Source: CAMLHP01 sp035707845 (GTDB lineage: Bacteria; Gemmatimonadota; Gemmatimonadetes; Gemmatimonadales; GWC2-71-9). Taken from it: a stretch of DNA of 16,525 nucleotides. The notes beneath the pieces were generated by a model that searched no databases, was not told where the DNA came from, and worked only from the letters and a program-made list of their open reading frames with translations. The position numbers and the translations under genes are program-made. The number at the start of each line of letters is the position of its first letter. Within the stretch, counting starts at the first letter, position 1. The stretch is taken from assembly GCA_035707845.1 (NCBI GenBank), contig DASSTP010000172.1, positions 1-16,525 of the forward strand, written 5' to 3'. This document shows, piece by piece, positions 1-6,583 of the stretch.

Positions 1-107
1 TAGACGACACCCATCCCGCCCCGGCCCACCTCACCCTCGATGGTGTAGGCGTCACCCAGCGCATCCGCGAGTCGCGCGGCCAGCGGCTTGTCCAGGGGTG
101 AGCTCAT
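1..107 (-). CDS. Ser/Thr protein kinase, N-terminal fragment
   Basis: Translating the minus strand from the ATG at 107 gives 35 residues that run off the left edge. They end in G-E-V-G-R-G-G-M-G-V-V-Y, the glycine-rich ATP-binding loop of PknB-type Ser/Thr kinases (GxGxxGxVY), about 25 residues from the start as is usual for that family. The rest of the protein lies outside the window, so the catalytic loop and any sensor domain cannot be judged. A GAGGG stretch lies about 11 bases upstream of the ATG and is a poor ribosome site. By family knowledge the product would be a signalling kinase, often membrane-anchored. The kinase call rests on this one motif but the match is good. Confidence 0.8.
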   Translation of the reverse strand, partial: MSSPLDKPLAARLADALGDAYTIEGEVGRGGMGVV

Positions 108-233
108 CCGATGATTAGCCCTCGAGGGCGAGTGAAGGTCAGCATCCGTCCGAAAGGCAACCACCCAATTTGTGCGCGAGCCCCGTCATGGGCAACAGAG
201 AGGCGAATCCTGTACGGTCAGCCCAGCCCATGA

Positions 234-250
234 GATTCGGGTGCCGAATC
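234..250. promoter_or_regulatory. Short perfect inverted repeat
   Basis: GATTCGG and CCGAATC are separated by GTG. The element is too short for a terminator and has no T-tract. It could be an operator for the kinase or lon, or chance. Confidence 0.25.
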
Positions 251-307
251 GACGTGCCAAGATGGCATGAAAAGTGGGCTCGCACATCGGGGCCAGGCGG
301 CGGGTGC

Positions 308-360
308 AGGGTCGCAGGTCGCAAGTCGCAGGTCGCGTGCGACTTGCGACTCGCGACCCT
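308..360. repeat. Heptad-register hairpin element 1 (GTCGCAG type)
   Basis: Arms 308-329 and 339-360 pair over 22 bp with two mismatches around a 9-base loop. The tract reads in exact 7-bp units from 311: four GTCGCRN units, then GCGACTT, GCGACTC and GCGACCC as the complementary series. The 7-bp register is unbroken through the loop. It sits about 125 bp upstream of lon in non-coding DNA. The same unit type recurs at 8292-8319 and, as GGTCGCG, at 16315-16384. There is no T-tract, so it is not a standard intrinsic terminator. Confidence 0.85.
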
Positions 361-473
361 CGGTGGCACACCCGGTGCACCTGACAGGTCCGATTTACCG
401 TAGAGACTGCCAGATCGCGCGCCCCGCGCACATGTTACAGGCGACGGCCGTGATTACGCGTTGTTCGCCGCCC

Positions 474-479
474 AAGGAG
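474..479 (+). promoter_or_regulatory. Ribosome binding site of lon
   Basis: AAGGAG lies 5 bases before the ATG at 485. It fixes the lon start there rather than at the in-frame TTG at 461. Confidence 0.8.
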
Positions 480-484
480 AACCG

Positions 485-3016
485 ATGTCCGAACGACTGA
501 CCCTGCCCGTGCTGCCGCTGCGCGAGGTTGTGCTGTTTCCCGGAGTGACGGCGCCGATTGGTGCTGGCCGCCCGGGCACGCTGCGCGCCATCGAAGCGGC
601 CCTGCAGACACCCGATAAACTCGTCTTTGCCGTCTCCCAGCGCCAGAACACCGAAACGGTCGAGGCGGAATCACTCTATACCATTGGCACCATCGCCCGC
701 ATCGGCCAGCTCCAGCGCGGGCTGGCCGGCATGCAGCTCCTGCTGCATGGTGAGCGGCGTGGTATCGCCATCCACTACAGCGAAACCGATGGGTATCTCC
801 AGGCCGTGGTCCGTGAGGCTGAGGAGATGCTGCCCCTCAATCCCGAGGACCCGGCCTTCGTGGCCCTCCACCGCGAGGCGCGGGCGCGGGCGGCGGAGCT
901 AGGCCAGAAGTCCGGCCTGCCGGAAGAAGTGGTGAACCAGGTCCTGGCCGGTGTCAACGAGCCGGGCCGGTTTGCCGATCTCGTCGCGGGCTACATCGAT
1001 ATCTCGCCTGCCCAGCGGCAGAGCCTGCTGGAAACCCTGTCGGCCGAAGAGCGGCTCCGGCGTGTGCTGGTGCACGTGCAGCGGCAGATCGGCGTGCTCG
1101 ATGCCCAGGAGGACATCAAGTCACAGGTGCAGGAAGAGCTTGGTGAGCGGCAGCGCGAGATGTTCCTGCGCGAGCAGCTCAAGCGCATTCGCCAGGAACT
1201 GGGCGAGGACGAAGAGGGCGACGAGCTCGAGGAACTCAAGGCCAAGATCGAGGCCCTGGAGCTGCCCGAGGAAGCGCGGAAGGAAGTGGACCGCGAGATG
1301 TCCCGCCTGGCGCGCACCGGGCGCGAGAGCATGGAGGCGCAGGTCATCCGCACCTATCTGGAAAACGTGGCCGAGCTGCCATGGAACCTCCGGAGCGCGG
1401 AACACCTGGACCTGAGGGAAGCGCAGCGCATCCTCGACGAGGACCATTACGCCCTCACCGACGTCAAGGACCGGGTGCTGGAATTCCTCGCCGTGCGCCA
1501 GCTGCGCGAGGCGAACCGGGCGCGGGAAGCAGCGGAGGAGGCGGATGAGTCGCCGCCGGCCGACGTGGTCACCGGTGGCGAGGAGCCGCCGGTGGCCACC
1601 GCCACCGTGCCGGAACCCAATCGTCCCGCCCCCGGCAATGAAGATGACAAGGGCGCCAAGGGTCCCATCCTGCTCTTCGTGGGGCCCCCGGGCGTCGGCA
1701 AGACGTCCATCGCCAAGAGCATCGCCCGCGCCATGGGGCGGCGCTACGTCCGCATCTCGCTGGGCGGTGCCCGCGACGAGGCCGACATCCGTGGCCACCG
1801 TCGCACCTACGTGGGCGCCATGCCGGGCCGGATCCTCCAGGGGATGAAGCAGGCCGGCACCAAGAACCCGGTCTTCCTGCTGGACGAGGTCGACAAGCTG
1901 GGCGTCTCCTTCCAGGGCGACCCGGCCAGTGCCCTGCTCGAGGTGCTCGACCCGGCCCAGAACGATTCCTTCGTGGACCACTACCTCGGCGTGCCGTTCG
2001 ACCTGAGCGAAGTGCTCTTCATCGCCACGGCCAACTTCATCCAGAACATCCCGGGCCCGCTGCTCGACCGGATGGAAGTGGTGGACTTTGCCGGATACAC
2101 CGAGCGGGAGAAGCACGCCATTGCCCGGCAGTACCTGATTCCCCGTCAGCTCACCGACAACGGCGTGACGCCGGAGCAGCTGGAGATCACCGACGACGCG
2201 CTATCGGAGATCATCACCGGCTACACCCGCGAAAGCGGCGTGCGTCAGCTCGAGCGCGAAATCGGCCGGCTGGCCCGCAAGGTGGCCCGGCAGATCGCGT
2301 CCGGCCAGGTGGAACAGCTGACGGTGAACAAGGACCTGGTGGACGACCTGCTGGGCCGGCCCAAGGTGCATCCGGAGAAGATGGCCGGGACCGACCAGGT
2401 GGGAGTGAGCACCGGCATGTACTACACGCCGGCCGGCGGTGACATCATGTTCGTCGAGGCCAGCACCATGCGTGGCAAGGGCGAACTGGTGCTGACCGGA
2501 CAGCTGGGTGACGTGATGAAGGAGTCAGCCCGCGCGGCATGGACCTACGCGCGCTCGCACGCGGCCGCGCTCCGGATTCCCGATGAGATGTTCGACCGGG
2601 ACCTGCACGTCCACGTGCCGGCCGGTGCCATTCCCAAGGATGGCCCGTCGGCGGGTGTGACCATGGCCACGGCGATTGTCTCGACCCTTTCCAACCGTCC
2701 CGTGCGGCATGACATCGCCATGACCGGCGAGATCACGCTCAGGGGCCGGGTGCTGCCGATCGGTGGCGTCAAGGAAAAGGTGTTGGGAGCGGTGCGGGCG
2801 GGAATCACCAGGATCATCCTGCCGCAGGAGAACGAGGCTGATCTCGAGGACCTGCCGGAGGAGGTCCGCAAGACGCTGGATATCTCCCTGGTCTCAACGC
2901 TGGGCGAGGTGCTCGCGCTGACCCTGCGCGGCGCGTCCTTCCGCGAAGGCCGCCTGCTCTTCGGCAACGAGAATCCGCAGGACGTGGCCCCGCTGGCGGT
3001 GGGGTATACGCACTAG
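485..3016 (+). CDS. lon: ATP-dependent Lon protease
   Basis: The product has 843 residues and is a cytoplasmic AAA+ serine protease that degrades damaged and regulatory proteins. An N-terminal substrate-binding domain starts at L-P-V-L-P-L-R-E, followed by a charged coiled-coil region (about 195-270). Walker A GPPGVGKT is at 400-407, and Walker B with D467/E468 lies in V-F-L-L-D-E-V-D-K. The Ser-Lys catalytic dyad is S722 (in P-K-D-G-P-S-A-G) and K765 (in G-G-V-K-E-K). Relative to E. coli Lon these sites are shifted by 43-44 residues. The extra length is mostly an acidic, proline-rich insert just before Walker A (about 340-392). The start is set by AAGGAG at 474. The gene is monocistronic, and its TAG stop lies at the first unit of a heptad element shared with the convergent gene. 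Confidence 0.97.
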   Translation: MSERLTLPVLPLREVVLFPGVTAPIGAGRPGTLRAIEAALQTPDKLVFAVSQRQNTETVEAESLYTIGTIARIGQLQRGLAGMQLLLHGERRGIAIHYSETDGYLQAVVREAEEMLPLNPEDPAFVALHREARARAAELGQKSGLPEEVVNQVLAGVNEPGRFADLVAGYIDISPAQRQSLLETLSAEERLRRVLVHVQRQIGVLDAQEDIKSQVQEELGERQREMFLREQLKRIRQELGEDEEGDELEELKAKIEALELPEEARKEVDREMSRLARTGRESMEAQVIRTYLENVAELPWNLRSAEHLDLREAQRILDEDHYALTDVKDRVLEFLAVRQLREANRAREAAEEADESPPADVVTGGEEPPVATATVPEPNRPAPGNEDDKGAKGPILLFVGPPGVGKTSIAKSIARAMGRRYVRISLGGARDEADIRGHRRTYVGAMPGRILQGMKQAGTKNPVFLLDEVDKLGVSFQGDPASALLEVLDPAQNDSFVDHYLGVPFDLSEVLFIATANFIQNIPGPLLDRMEVVDFAGYTEREKHAIARQYLIPRQLTDNGVTPEQLEITDDALSEIITGYTRESGVRQLEREIGRLARKVARQIASGQVEQLTVNKDLVDDLLGRPKVHPEKMAGTDQVGVSTGMYYTPAGGDIMFVEASTMRGKGELVLTGQLGDVMKESARAAWTYARSHAAALRIPDEMFDRDLHVHVPAGAIPKDGPSAGVTMATAIVSTLSNRPVRHDIAMTGEITLRGRVLPIGGVKEKVLGAVRAGITRIILPQENEADLEDLPEEVRKTLDISLVSTLGEVLALTLRGASFREGRLLFGNENPQDVAPLAVGYTH

Positions 3017-3107
3017 GGCGTAGGGCATGAGGCATGAGGCATGGGGGTTGCGAGTCCCCTCACGCCTCACGCCTCACGCCTCACGCCTCATGCCCCAAGC
3101 CCCATCT
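3016..3107. repeat. Heptad-register hairpin element 2 between convergent genes
   Basis: From 3016 the sequence divides into twelve consecutive 7-bp units to 3099, followed by CCCCAT-type sequence. The left arm has GGGCATG and two AGGCATG units. The right arm has four CCTCACG units, then CCTCATG and CCCCAAG. The arms pair with about one mismatch per unit (A opposite C on the plus strand, G:U in minus-strand RNA). The lon stop is at its left end, and the last five codons and stop of the convergent GGDEF-like gene are inside its right end. A role as a two-way transcript end is inferred. No T-tract is present. Confidence 0.85.
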
Positions 3108-4566
3108 CCACCTTCACCACGATCCTCCCCCCATCCCGCGTCTCATACGGGTGATCGGCCAGCATGTTCCGCAGCTTGGTCTCGATCACCCTTGCTCCGC
3201 CCGGCGCCGACCCCCGCAGGATCACGTCGAAGGTGCGGCCGCCGCGGCGTCCCACGATGTCGCTCTGGCGCACCGTCGCACGGATGACGGCGGCCGCATG
3301 TGCCAGCAGCCGGTCGCCGGTGGCGTGATCGTAGGTTGCGTTGACCTGATCCAGGTCCTCGACAATCACCCGCAGCACCGTGAGCGGCCGGCCGTCGCGC
3401 TGCGCCAGCTGCACGGCGTGGTCCAGCTCCGCCTGGAAGGCGGAATCGTTGAGGGCACCGGTCAGTGGATCACGCCGGATGAGCTCGCGTACCCGGCGTC
3501 CGCGCTCGGCGCGCGCGCGCAGCTCCTCCACGGTGCTCGACGCCGGCCGGGCCCCGGTCATCACCTCGTCCACCCCTTCGCGCAGCGCCGCCAGTCGATC
3601 CTCATTGGACAGCGCCCCCATCAGGACCACGGGGACGGAGACGCAGCGCGGGTCCTGGCGCAGCAGCCGGGCAAGGGCACGGCCGCCTCCCTCGGGCAGC
3701 GTCGCCGAGGCCACGACCAGGTCCGGAACCGACAACTCGAGGTGCTGGCGCGCCACGTCCGAGCTGTCCGCTCGCCGGACTTCCATGCCGAGCCCCGCCA
3801 GCCCGTCGGCCAGCTGGGTGCCGCGGGCCTCATCGTCATCGGCGAGCACGGCGACAAACCGGGACGCGCTGGTGAGCACGTGGCGCTGCGCCAGCCGGGC
3901 GAGTTCACTCGCCGCTCGCGTCTCGGGCAACACCAGTTCGGCGCCGGCGACGGCCGCACGAAGCCGGTCCACCGGTGTGGCACCTTCGACCAGCACGACC
4001 GTCCGCGGCACTGGCGCCGGTGCCGCGCTCCATGAGGCGGCGGCGCCATAGGCGCCGGAGCCCCGTGCCATCAGCACCACGATCTGCGCCGCTTCCGGTC
4101 TCGCGACATCATCGGGTCGCGCGTCGGCAGGGAGGCAGCGCACCGTGAACCCGGCCGCGACCAGGATGTCGCGCAGTTCGTCCGTCATGGCGGGGTCAGT
4201 GCCCGCCAGGACCGCGAGTCGCGCGATGGAATCGCCAGCGGCGGCGCGCAGCAGCCGCTCGGCTTCGGTGAACAGCACGGCCAGCCGGTCCACCGCGTCA
4301 TCGAGCCAGTCGACGTCGAGTGGCGCCGGCGGCGGATCCTGCAGGAGCCACCGCTCCACTTCCCGTGCGGCCGAGCTGATTTCGGGGAAGCCGTACGAAC
4401 CGCCGGAGCCGACCAGGCGGTGGAAGCGGGTGCGCAGCGCGGCGAGCGCCTCGACCTCACCCGACCGGTAGCGGTCGGCGTCGGTGCGGATTTCCGTGAG
4501 GCGTTCGGCGCCGTCGGCGAGATACTCCCGGCGCAGCTGGTCGAAGGCCTTGGCGAATGGCTCCAT
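3088..4566 (-). CDS. Hpt/receiver/GGDEF-like signalling protein with degenerate sites
   Basis: The product has 492 residues and no membrane segment or signal peptide. Residues 1-110 resemble a histidine phosphotransfer domain, with H49 in F-H-R-L-V-G-S-G-G-S-Y-G. A weak receiver-like region follows (about 112-225). A clearer receiver at 236-345 has the acidic cluster D243-D245, but S287 stands where the phospho-accepting Asp is expected. The GGDEF-like domain (360-492) keeps R-D-P-L-T-G-A-L-N and H-A-T-G-D, yet its signature reads GGRTF (442-446) and the first metal Asp is also lost, so cyclase activity is unlikely. The final helix of a normal GGDEF domain is missing; the gene ends in heptad repeat DNA. 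The ATG overlaps the upstream TGA (TGATG), suggesting translational coupling. The role is probably protein-protein signalling. Confidence 0.75.
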   Translation of the reverse strand: MEPFAKAFDQLRREYLADGAERLTEIRTDADRYRSGEVEALAALRTRFHRLVGSGGSYGFPEISSAAREVERWLLQDPPPAPLDVDWLDDAVDRLAVLFTEAERLLRAAAGDSIARLAVLAGTDPAMTDELRDILVAAGFTVRCLPADARPDDVARPEAAQIVVLMARGSGAYGAAASWSAAPAPVPRTVVLVEGATPVDRLRAAVAGAELVLPETRAASELARLAQRHVLTSASRFVAVLADDDEARGTQLADGLAGLGMEVRRADSSDVARQHLELSVPDLVVASATLPEGGGRALARLLRQDPRCVSVPVVLMGALSNEDRLAALREGVDEVMTGARPASSTVEELRARAERGRRVRELIRRDPLTGALNDSAFQAELDHAVQLAQRDGRPLTVLRVIVEDLDQVNATYDHATGDRLLAHAAAVIRATVRQSDIVGRRGGRTFDVILRGSAPGGARVIETKLRNMLADHPYETRDGGRIVVKVEMGLGA

Positions 4567-5255
4567 CACTCGAGCCCGGTGAGATGCCGGAACGCGAGTG
4601 TCGCCGCCGCAACGATGGCCGGCGCGGCACTCCAGTGTCCGGTGACGTCGCTGCCGCGGCGGGAGGCCACCAGCGCAGTGCGGTTGTCCAGCACCGCGAG
4701 GAAGGGCTCGCCCGGCCACTGATCGGCGGCATCGATCCGGGCAATGTCCGCAAAATCGAGGGTCGCCTCGCCCGTCGAGGCGAGCGCAAGTGGAACGTCC
4801 TGGCTGGCAGCCCGGCGAAGCACCGGCGCGAGCAGGGGAAAGGCATCCGCTGGGGCGACGAGGCGCACCGAGCTCGTGGCGCGGGCAACGTCATGGGACA
4901 CCAGCTGGAGCACACCGCGGGGCGAACTGACTTCTACCACCGTGGGCGTGTCGGGAGCCGCTGCGCCAGCCAGGTCGCGTGTGAGCTGGTCGAACGCGGC
5001 GCCGTGCTGGCTGGCGATCTGGGCCAGGAGTGTCGCGGCCGGCTCCGCACGGTAGCGCCGCGGGCGGCCGCCGTCGGCGCGCGCGGCCCCCTTCTGCACC
5101 AGCGCCTCGAGCGCCGCGTACGCGTTGGCCCGTGCGAGACCGGCGCCCCGCGCCACGGCGTAGCCCGTGCCGGGGCCGCCGGTCAGCAGGACTCGATAAA
5201 CGAGGCTCTCAGTGGCCGTGAAGCCGAAGGGAGTAAGGTCGAGCGTTGGCACCAC
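4566..5255 (-). CDS. TrmB-family transcriptional regulator
   Basis: The product has 229 residues. Residues 8-75 form a winged helix of TrmB type: F-G-F-T-A-T-E-S-L-V-Y, then A-R-A-N-A-Y-A-A-L-E-A-L-V as the recognition region, then a wing with G-G-R-P-R-R-Y-R-A. Residues 100-229 resemble the effector half found in short TrmB-like proteins, with no sugar-binding site that I can identify. The start is GTG at 5255, with a second GTG at 5252 possible and no clear Shine-Dalgarno for either. The gene lies 27 bp after the toroid-like gene, and its TGA overlaps the ATG of the Hpt/GGDEF gene, so all three are probably one operon. The target genes and inducer are unknown; TrmB proteins often regulate sugar or stress genes. 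Confidence 0.75.
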   Translation of the reverse strand: MVPTLDLTPFGFTATESLVYRVLLTGGPGTGYAVARGAGLARANAYAALEALVQKGAARADGGRPRRYRAEPAATLLAQIASQHGAAFDQLTRDLAGAAAPDTPTVVEVSSPRGVLQLVSHDVARATSSVRLVAPADAFPLLAPVLRRAASQDVPLALASTGEATLDFADIARIDAADQWPGEPFLAVLDNRTALVASRRGSDVTGHWSAAPAIVAAATLAFRHLTGLE

Positions 5256-5282
5256 ACCGCGCTGGCTGAAGAGGACGAAGGC

Positions 5283-6428
5283 TCAGGACCAGGACAGCTC
5301 CCAGCCGAGGATGCGGGCAATGAGCGCGAGGCGGAAGGTGACGTCCGCTTCGCGCCCCTCGGTTTCCCGGACATCCGAGGCAAGCGGGAACATGTGATAT
5401 GTAATCTTGTGCGTGGCCTTGGGGAGTGACCTGAGGTTCTTCGGGCGCCATACGCCGTGCTCGTCGCAGTCCGCCAGCAGCCGGCCCAGCACCCTGGACG
5501 CCACGGGGGCCCAGGTGAGCGCGCCCATCCGCGCCATCAGTTCGATGTAATGAAGCGCCAGCGGGATATCCTTGGCATTGCCACGCGAATCGGCGGCGAT
5601 GGGATCGCCCAGGAGCAGGTGGGCCGGCTTGAGGTTCTTCCTGCCCAGCTTGACCGAGAACGCCTTCTTGGGCGCGGGCTGCGCCAGGTAATGGCCCAAC
5701 CGCTCGGTGAAGCCGGCTCGCTCGCGCTGGAGGGCGGGCATCGCCGCGATCATGGCGACCGAATACCAGCTCGGCGGATACGCCTCGGGATGCAGGATGG
5801 TGGCGCTGCCGGAGCGGATGAAGGGCTTCTCCGCGAGCGGGCTCCGCAGGAAGGCCGAGACGGCACTCGCCACCCGATGTCCGGCGCCACGGAGCCGGGG
5901 GTCGTCGGCGTAACCTGCTTCCGCGAGGGCGCAGGTCGCCGCTTCACGCTCGGTCTCCCGGGCCCACGGAATCACCGCCGGTTCGGTCTTGGCCGCTTTC
6001 TGGTACTCGAAGAGGAGCGATGGGTCCTCGTCGCGGGTCAGGAGACGAAAGAGGACCCGGTCGGCCAGCTTGAAGGGCCGGCTGCCGTGGGGCCAGGCGA
6101 GTTCGACCAGCCGCCGATACTGCGGGATGGTGCCGGTATCCTTGATGCCGTCGCGGGCGGAAGCCGCCAGGCCCAGCAGGTTCTGGCCCCAGACGCCGGT
6201 GTCCTTCTGCTTCTTGACCACGGCGAGCGCCGGCTTGCTCTGTGTGATGGCGTCGTGGGCGGCCTGGATCGCAGCCGGCTCGAACATGCCCGGCGGCGCC
6301 AGTTCCGTCATGGTGCGGTAACGGATGGTCTCTCCGGCGTACTGCAGCAACCAGGAGATCGGAATCCGATGCGCAGTCGGGAGTTCCAGCGGTGCCCCCG
6401 GCGTTGGGTGGGTTTGAACCGGGCGCAA
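5283..6428 (-). CDS. Conserved hypothetical, helical toroid-like protein
   Basis: The product has 381 residues, with no signal peptide or membrane helix. The sequence is alpha-helical and tryptophan-rich. The opening (I-S-W-L-L-Q-Y-A-G-E-T-I-R-Y-R), the stretch G-V-W-G-Q-N-L-L-G-L and the later G-V-W-R-P-K-N-L-R recall uncharacterised bacterial proteins related to prenyltransferase/terpene-cyclase alpha/alpha toroids. I see no DxDD or QW motif, so enzymatic terpene chemistry is not supported. The only in-frame start before the conserved part is TTG at 6428, with a weak ribosome site, so the start is uncertain. It is the first gene of the operon with the TrmB regulator and the Hpt/GGDEF protein, which suggests a regulated or sensory role. 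Confidence 0.6.
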   Translation of the reverse strand: MRPVQTHPTPGAPLELPTAHRIPISWLLQYAGETIRYRTMTELAPPGMFEPAAIQAAHDAITQSKPALAVVKKQKDTGVWGQNLLGLAASARDGIKDTGTIPQYRRLVELAWPHGSRPFKLADRVLFRLLTRDEDPSLLFEYQKAAKTEPAVIPWARETEREAATCALAEAGYADDPRLRGAGHRVASAVSAFLRSPLAEKPFIRSGSATILHPEAYPPSWYSVAMIAAMPALQRERAGFTERLGHYLAQPAPKKAFSVKLGRKNLKPAHLLLGDPIAADSRGNAKDIPLALHYIELMARMGALTWAPVASRVLGRLLADCDEHGVWRPKNLRSLPKATHKITYHMFPLASDVRETEGREADVTFRLALIARILGWELSWS

Positions 6429-6497
6429 GATACCATTCGCTTGGTAGAAGCGCCACTGAGGGCCGGCGGTGACTGGCTAAGCTATTGCGGGGTAGCG

Positions 6498-6560
6498 GCA
6501 TAGGGCATGGGGCTTGAGGCAGGTGAACCCTACGCCCCACGCCCTACGCCCTACGCCCTA
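6498..6560. repeat. Heptad-register element 3 (GCATGGG/CGCCCTA type)
   Basis: Nine 7-bp units in unbroken register lie between two minus-strand genes. The left side has GCATAGG, GCATGGG, GCTTGAG and GCAGGTG. The right side has AACCCTA, CGCCCCA and three CGCCCTA. The halves are imperfectly complementary and can form a hairpin with mismatches. In minus-strand transcripts it follows the M28 peptidase stop (6578) and precedes the toroid operon, fitting an operon boundary. Confidence 0.8.
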
Positions 6561-6563
6561 TTT

Positions 6564-6583
6564 GACTGACCCACCAGTCAGTC
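6564..6583. repeat. Perfect 7-bp inverted repeat at the peptidase stop codon
   Basis: GACTGAC (6564-6570) and GTCAGTC (6577-6583) are separated by CCACCA. The TGA of the minus-strand peptidase gene (6578-6580) is inside the right arm. The minus-strand transcript continues with AAA rather than a U-tract, so it is not an intrinsic terminator. It directly adjoins heptad element 3. Confidence 0.5.

Larger units (their letters stand above)
108..484. other. Gene-free divergent region between kinase and lon
   Basis: This 377-bp stretch separates two divergently read genes. Short open frames occur on both strands but none has a start site, composition or motif suggesting a gene. It contains a perfect 7-bp inverted repeat with a 3-base loop (GATTCGG at 234-240, CCGAATC at 244-250), the heptad hairpin at 308-360, and two small palindromes upstream of lon: GGTGCACC at 374-381 and ACCTG-A-CAGGT at 379-389. 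Promoters for both genes should lie here, but I could not pick convincing -35/-10 pairs, and no CIRCE-like inverted repeat is visible. Confidence 0.6.

Noticed and set aside
139..431. Short open frames upstream of lon
   Set aside because: Several overlap on both strands, run through the hairpin, and lack ribosome sites or recognisable sequence.
1121..2116. Minus-strand open frame of 331 codons inside lon
   Set aside because: It is a shadow of the Lon AAA+ region and has no motif or start signal.
3016..3107. Standard intrinsic terminator
   Set aside because: The stem is long and no T-tract follows on either strand. Termination by another route remains possible and is reported as inference.
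3034..4035. Plus-strand open frame of 333 codons
   Set aside because: It begins inside heptad repeat DNA and is antisense to the Hpt/GGDEF gene, whose domain motifs are clear.
6409..6422. Minus-strand GGTTCAAACCC resembling a tRNA T-arm
   Set aside because: No acceptor, D or anticodon arms can be formed around it, and it lies at the start of a coding region.
5457..6503. Plus-strand open frame of 348 codons
   Set aside because: It is antisense to the toroid-like gene. The minus-strand product has coherent helical sequence; this one is Arg/Gly-rich noise.
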